This document shows positions 34,705 through 47,300 of a DNA stretch of 64,000 nt, one piece after another. Under the pieces are notes generated by a model. The model was not told where the DNA came from. It saw only the letters and a list, made by a program, of their open reading frames with translations, and did not search any database. Location: NCBI GenBank assembly GCA_000697055.1, contig JNDT01002242.1, positions 124,001 to 188,000 of the forward strand. Direction: 5' to 3'. The stretch comes from Saksenaea vasiformis B4078 (taxonomy: Eukaryota; Mucoromycota; Mucoromycetes; Mucorales; Saksenaeaceae). The stretch's first letter is position 1. Each line of letters begins with the position of its first letter. The position numbers and the translations under genes are program-made.

Positions 34705-37178
34705 TCATGCCGAATTGTGTATGCTCAGCATATCCTTTTCGATCACTTCGATGGCTTCTGATACTCTTCTAAATAAATGGTCTTGTCCCAGTGTTTTCAG
34801 CAGCCCTGAATTCTCAAACATCTCCATCGGTTGTTCTCGGAGACGGACAAAGTAAACAACGACATTGCGTGCATGATAAGCCTCGACGATTTCTTTCATG
34901 ATCTGTACGGCACTAGCGTTTCCGGCATGTTAGTTTACACTGTTCTCCTATGGATGCATTTATGTACCTTGCGTCTATGGAAGGCATGGCTCCTACATCG
35001 AAGATTGTGTAAGATGAGTCGCGGAGGCGCGGGGTTTCTGAAGGATGTGTAGCCATGTCACCAAACTGCTCTAGACGGCGTAGCCGGTCTTTCAATTGTC
35101 CTGAAAGCATAAATGAGTAAACCGAAAAGAGAAATCACATGAATATTTTTTTTTTTACCTGTGTTGGCAAAGAAGAGTGGCTCTTCGATCCGGACGATCA
35201 AGACATCCTCAATATGTTCAATTTCATTTGGATCAGCTTCAATTGGTCTAAACTTGTGATCTGTGCCCTTCACCCGTCCCTACAACAACCGTCATTTTTC
35301 TTGTTAACTACAGACAACCCTGTTTGTTGCACAATGTTTACCATGATGGTGATACGAGGGCGGCTTGTCTCTTTGATGGTGAGGAAAAGAGAGAGGGAAA
35401 CGGCAACGATCGTGCCGAATTCGAGAGAGATAACAATGGTGCCCAAGAAGGTGACGAGTAGCAAGGTCAAGTCTTTCCATGCACCGATGCTGAAGATAAA
35501 CGCCAAATCCTCAGGTAACTCACTTAGGAGCGATAAGACAGCCACAAAGATGATGGCTGATAGGACGGCTTTCGGCAGGTAGTAGAAGCAGGGTAACAAA
35601 AATAGAACAGCGAGAATGGCCACAACACCGGATATAAGGCTCGCCATTTGTGTCCGGGCACCGGCCTTGTCATTAATTTTGCTACGTGAGACCTTTTGGG
35701 CAAAAAAAAAAAAAAAGGTTTAGGCATCCTCTTCTTTCCTAGGTGATACAATGCAATCCAACTTACAGAACCAAATGCAGGGATACCTTGGAAAAGTCCG
35801 CTGAACAGGTTGGCTGCACCTAAAGCGACCAGTTCGCGGTTGGCGCTCACAGCGTAATTGTACCTGCTCGAGTATGTTTTGACGATAACAATACTCTCCA
35901 CAAAACCGATCACAGATATCATCGCAGAGCTGACCAGCAGATCTTTGAGATATTTGTTTGGTGGTAACGGGGGCAGCGATGGCAAGGGGATGGTGGAGGT
36001 CCCGACTTCTCCCAGGATGCTTAGACCCTCGTGATCCCAGCGCAGGTATTTCGTCAGGACGATGGAAGCAATGACTACCAAAAGCACGTCCGGAAATAGT
36101 TGGACCCACGTGGGACGTCCATATTTGGACTTTATAACCCTCATGCTAAGTAAGATGGCAACTGACACGATCGACACGTGGAGCGTAAGTCTGTGTGCGT
36201 ATTGGAAGTTGTTGATCAAAAACCAGAAACGTTCGATACTTGAGGAAGCTTCGGTGATGCCTGCTTCTTGACTTCGTTCAACAAGGCCGAGAAGACTGAT
36301 ACTTTGCTGTATCATAACAACCAACGCCACACCGGATACAAACCCGCGTAAAAGGGCACGACTCATTAAGCTGTCAACAAAACCGAGGCGAAAAATTCCA
36401 AGCAAAAAGGTAAATAGACCTGTGAAAAATGTCATCAGGCATGCCCATGCTAGACGATCCATATGATCACGTATGTGTTCTTGCTGGGCTATGGAAGAAC
36501 CAATCAGCAAAGCGAGCGTCGACTCCGGTCCCACAGACATTTGTCTATTTTTTAAAAAAAATATGGATCATGTCAGTTTGGCTCCCCAATGAAAGAATCC
36601 ATCTCAAGTTACTCTGATTTTCTTTTTACCTCGATGTACCAAAGATGGCGTAGACGATTGCAGGAAATGCGATACCATAGAGACCATGAATAGCTTCGAG
36701 CTTGCATAGAGCAGTTGCATAGGACAAAGCTTGTGGGATCAACAGACAGGAAAGAGTTAAGCCGGCGATTAAATCTCCATAAAACAGGTGGCGATTGTAG
36801 AGGGGAAGCCAGTTGAAAATAGGGAGATAATATCTTGTTCGTATTTTCAAGGTATCCCAAGTATTTTTCCTTTCATCGCGATAGAGTTGTACCGATGGTA
36901 CTGTTGAAGAAAAAAAAAAGAATGTAAGCTACTGGTGTATATAAGAAAAATGTGTACTTGCATGGAGAAGAGGTATAATAACGAGGTACATATTCTTCAG
37001 TTGGTAATAATGCGCGTGTTTCTGAGGCATTTCGTGGAATGATACGTTCATCGTCGTCACTATCGTCTAATAGAAATGAACGTGCGCCTATGTTTATGCT
37101 GTAAGTAAATAGATACAGCGAAGTTATGGATAACATACTACTATTATTAGAGAATCCATGCTCGTTCGACTTAAGCAT
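34705..37178 (-). CDS. SulP/SLC26 anion permease with STAS domain (sulfate permease type)
   Basis: Plasma- or vacuolar-membrane anion transporter, probably sulfate. Seven exons: 36962..37178, 36630..36900, 35767..36544, 35342..35692, 35159..35279, 34968..35100, 34705..34912, giving 692 residues. Acidic N-terminal tail (LLDDSDDDERI), then the SulP core: YYLPIFNWLPLYNRHLFYGD, GLTLSCLLIPQALSYATALC, VGPESTLALLIGSS, and after intron 3 SRSKINDKAGARTQMASLIS. About 12-14 hydrophobic helices. The C-terminal STAS domain contains DVLIVRIEEPLFFANTGQLK, IFDVGAMPSIDASAVQIMKE and HLFRRVSEAIEVI. The first intron (36901..36961) must be GC-AG (donor GCAAGT); the alternative GT two bases downstream breaks the frame. 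The start codon is uncertain: a 40-bp intron-like segment sits inside exon 1 but cannot be removed in frame. Confidence 0.92.
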
Positions 37179-38055
37179 AGCCAGGTTAAGATAAGTTGAG
37201 TAAAAAAAAAAAAAAGGGGAATAAGGGAGGGATAAAAACTGAGAAGAAGAGGAAGTGAAGAAAAAGGGAAGGTCGTATAAGAAAGGTTTGTGTGTGTATG
37301 CGTTAAGTTTCAATTCAGAGTCAGCGATGTTCTCCCTCTTTTTCCATGTTTCGTATTTTCTGAACTTGAGACCCGATCATTTGTGAGATTTGCGCGGGGA
37401 GTCCAGGGATTTAAATAACGTGACATGTCCGGGCCGATGGATTAGTCAAGACTTATTTTGTCCTGTGACATAAAAAAGTACTGTTGTGCATTGAAAGGTT
37501 AAAAATACAACTGCAATCACATTGGGAAGATGCTGGAAATATGAAATATGGTGACGTCTTTCTCTTTTTCTTCTTCCTTTTCTTCTTCTTCTTTTATATT
37601 GAAGATATAGAAGTTTCATCTAGATAGAATACCCTTTTTTAGGCTGACACTTAAAAAAGAAAAGACGTTTCAGATAATTGTGTGATGGGATTATTAATTC
37701 ATGCCTCAAACAGTCTCGGTCGTCTATATAACTTATATATATTGTTGTCAATATAAAGGTACAATTCATTCATTTAGAAAGTATATAAAGAGGGATGAAG
37801 TTTCCCAAAAAAGGAATGTTTTCAATGATTAGAAATGACAGGAAATTGTTATGATGAGGGAAAAAGAGAAGGAATACGAAATAGGGTAGTTTACATTTCC
37901 GGGGGGGGTTTCGCAAAGGGAGTTTATCTTGTTGAAAGTATAAACAAAGGGCCAATATATATAAATTAACCCACCCCTTAACCTAGACAAAGAAAAAAAA
38001 GAAAATCTCAGAAACTTTTTTTTTTTTATATTTTCACCTCTTTTTTCCCCGACCC
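37179..38055. promoter_or_regulatory. divergent promoter region of SulP and F-box genes
   Basis: About 0.9 kb between two divergently transcribed genes, with long pyrimidine tracts on the plus strand (around 37560-37600 and 38018-38050). A shared regulatory region is possible from position alone. No specific binding site is recognised. Confidence 0.4.
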
Positions 38056-39673
38056 ATGGATTTTGGTGCATTGTTGGATGACTTATCCCCGCCGTCTACA
38101 CCTCCAGATAGTGTTTGTAGACCAGTCAAACGTTTACAATGGTCTTGCTCTGACTTTCCCCTTGATGAAGACCTTTCATCTGTTGCAACTCAACGTAATT
38201 ACATGACAAAAGTCAAGAATACCTTTCAACAACTATCTACTCCACAAAAACACTTCTTCTTATCTGAACTACTCAGTTGTTGTGACAATCACCTATTGGG
38301 TTTCATCAATACCCTCATCGCTCCCAAATTGAAAATCGACTTCTTGAAACAATTACCTCTAGAATTAGCCCTACATGTCCTGTCTTTCATTGACGACCCG
38401 AAAACCCTTGCCAGTGCTTCTCGTGTATCTTCCTTTTGGAACACTTTACTCAAGGACGAAGAAATTTGGAAAGATCTATGTATAAAACACCACGGACCTG
38501 CTCTTCCTGACTTACGACCCTTATCCTATCGCGACTTGTACAGACGAAAACACAATATCGAGACTGCTTGGATCAAAGGTACTGGTCGGACAATCAGCTG
38601 TCCCAATGAAATTGGCACTGGTCTCGTCACGAGTCTTCAAATCGATGATGAATTTATCGTTGTCGGCTGCGACAATAGACGCATTGAAGTATTTGACAGT
38701 CAATCCGGAAGGCATATCCGGACATTAATGGGACATGATGGCGGGGTATGGGCACTAGAATTTGTAAAAACAAACGAATCACAACATCTCTTGGTATCAG
38801 GCGGTTGCGACAGGTAAAAAACCCTATTTCTTTTTCTTTTTCTTCCTTCCCTTCTTTTTAATCCTTATTCTTTTGTATAGAGAGGCCCGTGTATGGCATC
38901 TCAACTCGGGAAAACTTCGGCATGTATTACGCGGCCATGTATCTACTATTCGTTGCTTAAAGATGCGCGACCAGAAAGTCGCCGTGACCGGCTCACGAGA
39001 CGCTACGCTTCGGATCTGGGACATTGAACATGGTACACTTAAACATATTTGCGTCGGTCACCGAGCAAGTGTACGGTGTCTGGACATACATGATAACAAG
39101 GTAGCCTCGGGCTCGTACGACACAACCGCTCGATTATGGGATACGGACACCGGTGAATGTTTACATGTTTTCGATGGCCATCATTCGCAAATTTATACCA
39201 TTGCTTTTGATGGTCAGCGTGTTATCACCGGATCACTCGACACAAATATCCGTATCTGGTCCGCCAAACACGGCCATTGCATTGCTAATCTGCGAGGCCA
39301 TACAAGTCTTGTCGGTCATCTGCAATTGCACCGGTCGCTCCCGATCCTTGTTAGTGGTGGTTCCGATGGATGCCTGCGCGTCTGGGACCTGAATACTTTC
39401 GAATGCAAACATCGCATATCAGCGCACGATAACTCTGTGACATGTTTACAAGTAGACGACAGACGTATTTTAACTGGAGGCAGTGATGGAAGTGTAAAAC
39501 TATGGGATATCCAAACAGGTACACTTATACGCACCTTCACTCAACCCGGACGCACCGTGTGGAAACTTCAGTTAAATCCAACCAGAGCAGTCGTTGTCTT
39601 ACAAAGACGTGCGGAATCGGATCGAGAATTCCTGCAAACAGCCATCGAACTTCATGACTTTGACACCACTTGA
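38056..39673 (+). CDS. F-box/WD40 protein, Cdc4/Fbw7-like SCF substrate receptor
   Basis: Substrate-recognition subunit of an SCF ubiquitin ligase. Two exons: 38056..38813 and 38881..39673, giving 516 residues. The N terminus starts MDFGALLDDL and has a Ser/Pro-rich patch. A helical dimerisation-type segment follows (QKHFFLSELLSCCDNHLLGF), then the F-box at about residues 94-140 (DFLKQLPLELALHVLSFIDD, EEIWKDLC). Seven to eight WD40 blades run from about residue 190 to the end, with canonical Trp-Asp endings such as LRIWDI, ARLWDT, IRIWSA, LRVWDL and VKLWDI. Domain order and linker match Fbw7/Cdc4/Pop1 better than Met30, though orthology needs a tree. Divergent from the SulP gene. Confidence 0.92.
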
Positions 39674-40409
39674 ATTCGACCATTCCTTCGATCTCTCCCC
39701 CCTTCTTCATGCAAATCACAACACAAAAAAAGTATAATGAAACCCGACGCCTACAGACTTCCCTATAAACATCCACTCTTGTTTTTTCTTTTTTCTTTTT
39801 TTTCCCTTTGTTTCACGCAAAAATGGTTTTTTTCTTTGTTTTGTTTTGTATTTTGGCTTGTTCATTTTCATACGCTTCTTTTTCTATACGCACACCTTTT
39901 ATATCCATACCAAAATACAACTCTATTCCTCTCCCTTTTTATATATATATATATACATATATATACATATATATATCATGCCCGATATCTGTCAATCAGA
40001 AAAAGAATTGAATGTCCATCGGCCAAATTGGAAATCCTTCTTCCCTACCCACTTAGTTCTTCTTCAAGACACCTTTTGGATCATGTTATCCGGGGAAGGT
40101 AAGGGTTTCAACTCGCTTTAATCAGCCTTTTTGGAGTTGATACTAAAAGGAGGACATCAGGTTGTAGCAAGAAAACCTGATAGACTGAGTTTGCCAAGAC
40201 AGTCATTCTTCTTACTCTTTCATTTGTATTTGTGTGGACAACACTGGTTTTATTTAAAATGATTTGATAGCGATTTCTCAATAAGTTGCATAGATATAAT
40301 GATATTGCTTGTTTAAAGAGGTTTTTTTTGTTTTATAAAGGATGGGCATGTCGTCATGGAAGTGATCACAACGATCAAAATAAGGAAATGATCCTCGAGG
40401 TACAAAAGA
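39674..40409. other. intergenic between F-box and MFS 3' ends
   Basis: 3' UTRs of two converging genes. Contains long T-rich tracts (39780-39850) and an AT-dinucleotide tract at about 39942-39976. No gene is seen. Confidence 0.6.
39942..39976. repeat. (AT)n / TATACA microsatellite
   Basis: Run of TA dinucleotides broken at regular intervals by single C residues (TATATATACA units). Confidence 0.85.
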
Positions 40410-40890
40410 TCATAGAGCATACCGAAACCACGGATGCTTATCTTGAAGTTTTTCAATGTCCTCTAAAGTAGAAAGATCCGTTGTTTGAGGTACTCCAAAC
40501 TCTCGATCACGTCGATCATTCTCGCGTTTCAACAAATACCGTAACAAGGCTGCCGAAGAGCCCGCTAGGGAAATAAACACCAGGCATACAATATGGCCCC
40601 TGATGTAGCGTGGAGCATCCTCCGTTCTGTACACCTACATATTCTGTCAGGTTTGTCCGGCTCTAGTCATGTTTTCTACTTCTGTACCTGAGTGCCTAGC
40701 ATGCTAAAACACTAATTGACATAAAGTTTGTCAATGTTTTCCCTTGTTTCATCCTTTTCTTATCTACCTGTGCAATCATGCTCACCATCGCGATGGCGAC
40801 AGCACGTTTGGTGTGTCCAAGTTGGTTATTAGATACCCACGATATGGTCTTTTTGTAATCAAATCAATACAACGCACCCATGACTTTTCC

Positions 40891-40924
<34 letters not shown>

Positions 40925-42502
40925 TTACCAGCGGAATAATGGGATAGATCCCACAAGCACACAGCACAGCCCCAGTATAACGCAGACCAACGTCTAAGGT
41001 TGCAAGCAAAAAAATATAACCCAGTGCGCCTAGACCGCATACAGCCATGATGTAATAACCCCTTTGAAGGGTTTTATCGGAATGCCAGGACACAAACTAC
41101 ATCATCCATCAGTATTATTTTTTAGTCAATCTTTTTTTTACTTACAAAAACAAGAATAGCAGCGGCAACGTAAGGCGGGATCGATAAAAGCTGGGCACGG
41201 AGAGCGCTAAACCCCATGTCACGGATAATCGTCGGTAAAAACACAGCATAGCTTGCCAAAGCAATATTCAGTCCGACGTAGATTACAACTACAGCCAAAT
41301 AACACGGTGGGTGGTGGTCTCCCTCTTGTTATTTAAGTTACCAGCAAGCCAGTTCTTATAATCCAGTAGAGCAGCCAAAAATTGTTTCTTATCAAACGCT
41401 TTGCTATCAGTGTTCCCGCTCTGTCGTGTTCGGTGAATCGCGACCTGTTGCTCTTCCTCCGTTAGCCAACCTTTTGTCGTTTCTGGTCTAAAAAATAAAG
41501 ACGATCAGCTAGGATCTTTTCGTCCCTGATACAGATACTTGCGTATTTGGTAATATATAAAAACTCAGCAGCCCAAAAACGATTGTAGGTATTGCCTCGA
41601 TAAAAAATAGCCATCTATGCACACACACATATTGTTTATTTTATGCTATATTCTACATCGTGATTACTTTACCTCCAACCGGCTACTCCATGAGCACCGT
41701 TAAGTGTCCCAAGAACACCATAGGCAATTGCACCGGAAAACGCACCAGCAATAGTAGATGCCCCAAAATAGATGGCAACCTTTTTGTCACAATTAGACAA
41801 CGAATTTTTTTTTTTAGGTTCTGACATACGCGTAATGCCAATTCATCGCGTTGGTACCAGAAAGAAAGAAACAACGGTGTTGAAGGTCCTACACCTGTCT
41901 CAAACGCGCCCAACCAAAATCGACATGCGATCAGTCCCGCCGCATTACGAGTGAAGGCCTGACTGAAAATATCGTCATTCAACCACCTATCCACCGTTTT
42001 TTTCTCCTTTTTTTTTTTTTTTACCAGAGGGATGAAATTCCCCAAAGTACCATGGTACCAGAAATCCAACGTGATGGTTTCATCCTGCACGAAAAAACCG
42101 TCCCGAAATATTAGGTTTTTCGCTGCTTGTCAGCTAAAAGTACGAACCGTTTCACCATCAGATTAGATGGAATATGGAAAATAACATAACCTGTTACATT
42201 GAAGTCAGATGTTTCAATTCAAAGTAAATATCATTACCAGCAAAGAAAATGGTTACTGCTGTAAAATACTGATTACCAACCATATGCAGGTCTGCTTCAA
42301 GTGAACCCAGTCGAGCATTGCCGATATTGTTACGGTCAAGACTGAGCATCAAATATAACAGTGCAAGCCATGGTATTAGCCTAAAAAAGTTATTTGATTT
42401 GTGTCAGTACAAAAATATTTTATTATTGTTTTACCTCAGATCAATTTTCCAAAGTAATTGTCTTTCAACAAGCTGGAGTTTTGCGTCTACTTCTTCTTCC
42501 AT
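40410..42502 (-). CDS. MFS permease, allantoate permease (Dal5)-like family
   Basis: Major facilitator of the anion:cation symporter/allantoate permease type, likely a plasma-membrane carrier for small organic acids or amides; the substrate is not determinable here. Thirteen exons: 42435..42502, 42238..42380, 42148..42190, 42025..42084, 41830..41962, 41673..41779, 41543..41614, 41342..41487, 41146..41288, 40929..41096, 40768..40848, 40688..40711, 40410..40634, giving 470 residues. Landmarks: LIPWLALLYLMLSLDRNNIG (helix 1), GYVIFHIPSNLMVKR (helix 2), RFWLGAFETGVGPSTPLFLS (helix 4 motif), GWRWLFFIEAIPTIVFGL (helix 6), LPNTPETTKGWLTEEEQ (central loop), QVYRTEDAPRYIRGH (helix 11-12 motif). One exon is only 24 nt. 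The intron 41488..41542 has a GC-AG donor (GCAAGT) required to give NTPETT. Confidence 0.93.
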
Positions 42503-43644
42503 AGCCGGGGTAACAAAAAAGAGAGATATGAAAGGAAAGAAGAGACAGAGAGGGCAAAGAGAGGATTTTGCGACAAGTGCCTCTGGATTGGTCAATCCAT
42601 GTCTTAGTCACTATGGCTCAACTGTTTCCCCCCTTCGCTTTATGAAAAAAAAAAAAGGAAAAAGTACGCCCGTGCATGTGATCAGCAGTGCTACAACCTA
42701 TTTCAACCAATCACATTTCTTCTCTTGAGCCACGGTGGAAGGCATCATACACATCTATAGATCTTCTGCCACTGTTTTCTGCTTATCATTTCTCATTTCC
42801 AGCCAGTGCAAAAATGATACTGTTCATTAGTACAAAGTTATCTCCTAAAAGCATACAGTCAAGTGCAAAACCTAGCATGCATGGCATTGCTGATGTCGGA
42901 GAGATATGTAGGAGATAGTGCTGTCCTACGCGAGACAGATTTACTATTCTAAATAAGTACTGTGTCCATCAAGGGAAACAAGTTGCATTGAGAGAATATA
43001 AAATACTCGTTGTTAATGCATCATCTATGAGAAGAAGTATGAGCTTACGGGAAACTTGATTTCCCATACGCATAAAGTCACTTGTAAAATGAAACTAAGA
43101 GAAGGGTCGGAGGGCTGCAGGATGAAAGCTCATCTCAACCAACTTGATCTATTAGTCAACCAGTTCGTATGAATGAACTACGTACTGCAACAGTGCATAC
43201 CGAAGATATAAGCAAAGATAGTATAATCAAAAGGTACAGAAGACCAAAGGTCAACATGTACTGGACCTTTTACAGAAGAGTTCCCAAAGTCATTGAAGGT
43301 TTCACATGCTGCCTATCCAGGACAGTACCATCCAACTACAGAATCGAAGTGTATCCTTGAATTCACACTTTACTTTTGTGAAGGCGAGATCTCCAATCAG
43401 AGCGCGTTTCCATCCATATTGAGATTGCCCGGCCAAAGTTTAAGTCCGCGCAGATCTGCTTCTGTTTAAAGCGTCAAAAAGATATGATAAAACGCCAGCG
43501 TGAGACGGATCTGTCCAATCTTTCCTTTGTTGAACAAGGGCCATGTGCCCACCAATGGTTAGTATGTCATAAAGCATTCATTGTGTATCAGAAAGATTGA
43601 TGGTATCCAATAGTTTATTTAAATTACAACTCGCAGAGTCTCTC
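42503..43644. other. no gene resolved
   Basis: Upstream region of the MFS gene and downstream region of the first secreted protein gene. Short frames only. Confidence 0.5.
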
Positions 43645-44193
43645 TTAACAAATTATAGCACCTCCAGCGAAACCGCGGCAACCGTCACCATTGTACTTCT
43701 TTTGGATTTGGAGCTTGTCCTCCTCGGAAGCTTCGCTACTGCAGTAGACATGGCCTGCTTCGATGTGCTGACATCCGGCGGGAAGAGCGATCTTGTTTTG
43801 AGCTCCAGTCTTGTCGTTCTTAACGATCTTGTTGCAAGTAATGTGACCGCCACCGATCACTTGACAACCATCAGGAACGTGGAAGTACTCCGCACCGGCA
43901 TCAACGCTATCATAGCAGATAGGAGGATGTTGAGGAACGGGAACGCAGCGTGGAGGAGGGCGCTCTTTGATCTGGTTTGCAACAATATCATAGCAGATAG
44001 GAGGATGACCAAGGTTGGAAACGCATGAAGGAGGAGGTCGTGTTTTGATTTGGCCTCCAACTCTATCATAGCAGATAGGAGGATGAGGAGGGTTCGGAAC
44101 ACAGATGTGGCCTTTGTTCTCGGTAGCTGGAGCAGCCAATGCAGTAGCAGCAAAGCAAGAAGCAACGGTAAGAGTCAAAAGAGTAAATCGCAT
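43645..44193 (-). CDS. secreted cysteine-module protein, six C-x9-C modules
   Basis: Intronless, 182 residues. The signal peptide MRFTLLTLTVASCFAATALA is nearly identical to those of four other genes in the next 11 kb. The mature part has six cysteine pairs, each with exactly nine residues between cysteines. Three are Pro-rich (CVPNPPHPPIC, CVSNLGHPPIC, CVPVPQHPPIC), followed by three Gly-rich ones (GCQVIGGGHITC, GCQHIEAGHVYC, GCRGFAGGAIIC). The linkers are charged (IKTRPPP, IKERPPP). The start was set at the ATG that opens the signal peptide rather than the in-frame ATG 15 codons upstream. A TATA box lies about 50 bp before it. Function and family are unknown; the features fit an extracellular or wall-associated disulfide peptide. 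Confidence 0.85.
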   Translation of the reverse strand: MRFTLLTLTVASCFAATALAAPATENKGHICVPNPPHPPICYDRVGGQIKTRPPPSCVSNLGHPPICYDIVANQIKERPPPRCVPVPQHPPICYDSVDAGAEYFHVPDGCQVIGGGHITCNKIVKNDKTGAQNKIALPAGCQHIEAGHVYCSSEASEEDKLQIQKKYNGDGCRGFAGGAIIC

Positions 44194-44305
44194 GTTTGTG
44201 AATGAATGTAGCAAGGAAGATATGGGAACAGCCCTCATCCTTTTTATATGTTGTGAAGTAAACGCTCAAGTTAACTTTTACGTGCAATTTTTTCCAAATT
44301 TGGGA
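44194..44305 (-). promoter_or_regulatory. promoter of the six-module gene, shared family block
   Basis: TATAAAA (minus strand) at 44242-44248. Further upstream, at 44277-44304, lies CCAAATTTGGAAAAAATTGC followed by ACGTAAA, which matches the block upstream of the duplicated single-module genes (49154, 52931) and more weakly that at 55161. The similarity extends some 100 bp further, past 44390. Confidence 0.55.
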
Positions 44306-47300
44306 GGATAGGATGCCCCAGAGGTTCTGTACTTCTTGCAGACTCGGTGATATCCGTACAGTGCTACAATAACTGACTTGGAGATACACGCCCATATTCT
44401 TGTGTGTCCTCCTCTTTATGGCTATTTATTCTGGTTGTAAATTTCGGGAGGGCCATTCCATTTGAAATTTCGTTTGCTGAACTAGCTGTCATCTGTTCGT
44501 CGATACCTTCTAACTTTCACTATTTGGTTAGCAGAATACAACAAAGTGCATAACTTGTCAATGCATGCACGCTCTTCGATCATCGCTTTTGTTTTTATGG
44601 TTCAAGGCCGAAACGAATTTAAACTGAAAGACGTGTGACGCATCCATCTAAATCGACAGTGCTTTGGGAGTTTATTGAGCTTGTGGTCTGCTAAGCATAG
44701 TGTCACCGAAAAGTCCGGTGGACATACATTAGTGACACGTCAAACACACATTGTTGTAACGACTTTTATCGAAATGTCTAACAAAGACTAGCTAAATGCG
44801 TCTCCAGGTTACTTCCTTGGGCGCCACTAGACCGAAGAGAAAATACATATTTCCTTTTTTGTCGTAGTAAGTTGTTAATCTACGTTTCCTACTTTCCGCG
44901 TGGTGACACAATTGACAGTCATTAGAAACTTTCAATTTGGATCACCGTATTCTGAGATCAAGTGTTTACGCTACATCGCTCCCTCTTTCAGGTTAGCCAT
45001 CACCGTGTGAACATTCGGCACGACCGTACCCATGGATGTTTGGAACCCCAACCCTAAACGCTTGCGCAATTTGTATTCTCATCTGACGTCTTGGCACGTT
45101 AGACAGGACAACCAATAGCTTCCCATTTCTTTAATTCAAGCACTATGGTGATTAACTCGGAAACGGGGGCATTTTGCTGAGATCTGGGATTAAAAAATTA
45201 GACGATCTTCAATTCTTCTGCAGTGAATAGATTGAAATGGCAGTGAGACTTATGAGATTACCTTTTTTTTGGACACAGAAACTTAATTTTTTACCGATTG
45301 GTTAGGACATCTGCGGGCCGGATAGTGCCGTTTTGGAATCCTGTAGAAGAAATGTGAATAGAACGATTTGAGCAGACAGATCGCTTTGAAGCAGCTTGCG
45401 CAAGTCGGCGAGCAGGTTGACCAATTGCGATATGACACTCGAGAAAAGTCAATGGCGGAAGTCGGGCAGTACATCTCTATGACGCAAATAAACTTAGTTT
45501 TCACTCGTACAACCATCACCGAAACATAATGGTAGCGATCTTCCCTCGCCTTCAGAAATTTATTTGACAAAAAAACTGAGATTCGAAAATGGAAACAGAT
45601 ATCTGTGGATCTCAAATATATGTTCGATGCCTCTTTACGAATACGTACAATAAAACGTTATATACGAATAATTGTGGTCACGAGAATGGTGTGATCCAAC
45701 AAGAAGAATAGTCTTTGACAATGCTGTAAACTATGACAGCTGTTGTCATACTCCAGGCATCATTGATGCATTTAAGTACTTGACACTCCTCGGCTATGTG
45801 TTGTCTTTCAGAGTGTCATATACAACAGAAACATTAAATGAGTGTGCAATCGTTTCTGCGATACTGACGTTGCTTGCGAGGATATAAGATACTCTTGCCA
45901 CAGCCAGCTTTTGTCAGTTCCTTATTGAGGGTAACAATTCCATGAGTACGCGGTTTATCACTGTCTCCTGGAACTGAGGAAGAAAAGCCGTACGCTGTGG
46001 TGCTTTGGGGTGAAAAATAACATCAGTAACAATAGTAAAATAATTTTTCTAGATAGTTTATTGTAGGTCAGTTCGCTCTGTCTATCACTATGTCTCTTAG
46101 TAAATGGTGTCGAGTGTAATGACTAGTCAATTTTACACAATAATAATCATGGCCAAAGAGCACAGATTAATTGTCCTAAGTGATCGTTATGCATGGATAC
46201 TTTCGTTAGAAGACTTGGACGCTTCGAGTTTAGCATAATAGGCAGGATAGACTGAGATCCTGATGCCGTGTGAATGTGGTATTGTATATTAAATACACGA
46301 CATCCACGACTTCTATGTCATCGTTGGAGCTATTCCTTAAAGAATTGAAGTCTCAGCGATTTACTGGTGACAATGCTTGTGTTCCATTTCGCAGGAGGTG
46401 TGTGAGTACTCCAGGATCTCACTTAATTTTCTGTCACAGGCATGGATGTCTTGTGCAGTGGGCCACTGGTATTTTTGAACCTCACAGATCGACTGAGGGT
46501 TGAAGCTACTGATTATCGAAAACAAGCGGGGCCAATCCAGTAAATGAGTTATAGTTGTAGCCTACGGGAGAAGACATGACACAGGAAGAGAAAAAAGTTT
46601 ACAGACTGCTATTATATTGTCTTTTGAATGCAAGGAATTCAAGCAGGATCTCTAATAACATATCGAGCGTAGTTCAAATTTGTCAATATGAAGATTATTT
46701 ACAGTCTCCTTAGACTAGCTTGTACACCTTCAGCGTGGTCGTATTCACATCTTAAGCCCATAGTAGCCCATACGCTCCAACTTCGGAAATCTGTAGTCCG
46801 TGTACACGTTAAGTCAAGCTGGCTGACTAGCAGTTCTTTTGCACATATCTCTGACCTTTTACTTAATACTGCAAATGCGAATAATTTCGTGAGGGAATGG
46901 CAGATGGATGGTCGTGGAGAAGAGGTGGAAGCAGTCCATGTCAACGTGATAGATGGAGGGACTACCATAAAGCAAAAGTAGCTGGTGTTGGTTACAGTGA
47001 ACGACAGAATAAAAATAAAGTAAGTGCAATACTATTGGAAGGTGTTAAACGGTGCAAGCGGACTCTAGTGTGCAGCAGGAGCCTATTGATTAGATATCCC
47101 TCGCCATACTAACACAGTGAAGAGCCGATGCAGCAAAAAGTACTGTTTCTTCTTCCAGTTCACCAGTCTCTCATTCGAGACCTGTGAAGCTGCTCTGTAT
47201 CGGGACTTCAGCAGCAGAGTTTGCTCGAATCGGGCTTGCTGCTTATATCCACCATGTCCTTGCGTCATTGTTGCTTCCAAATTTGTCTCATTTGTTGGAT

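Noticed and set aside
36986..37150. A 40-bp intron with excellent GTATGT and TTACTTACAG signals inside SulP exon 1
   Set aside because: Removing it brings a stop codon into frame immediately; no in-frame alternative start was found.
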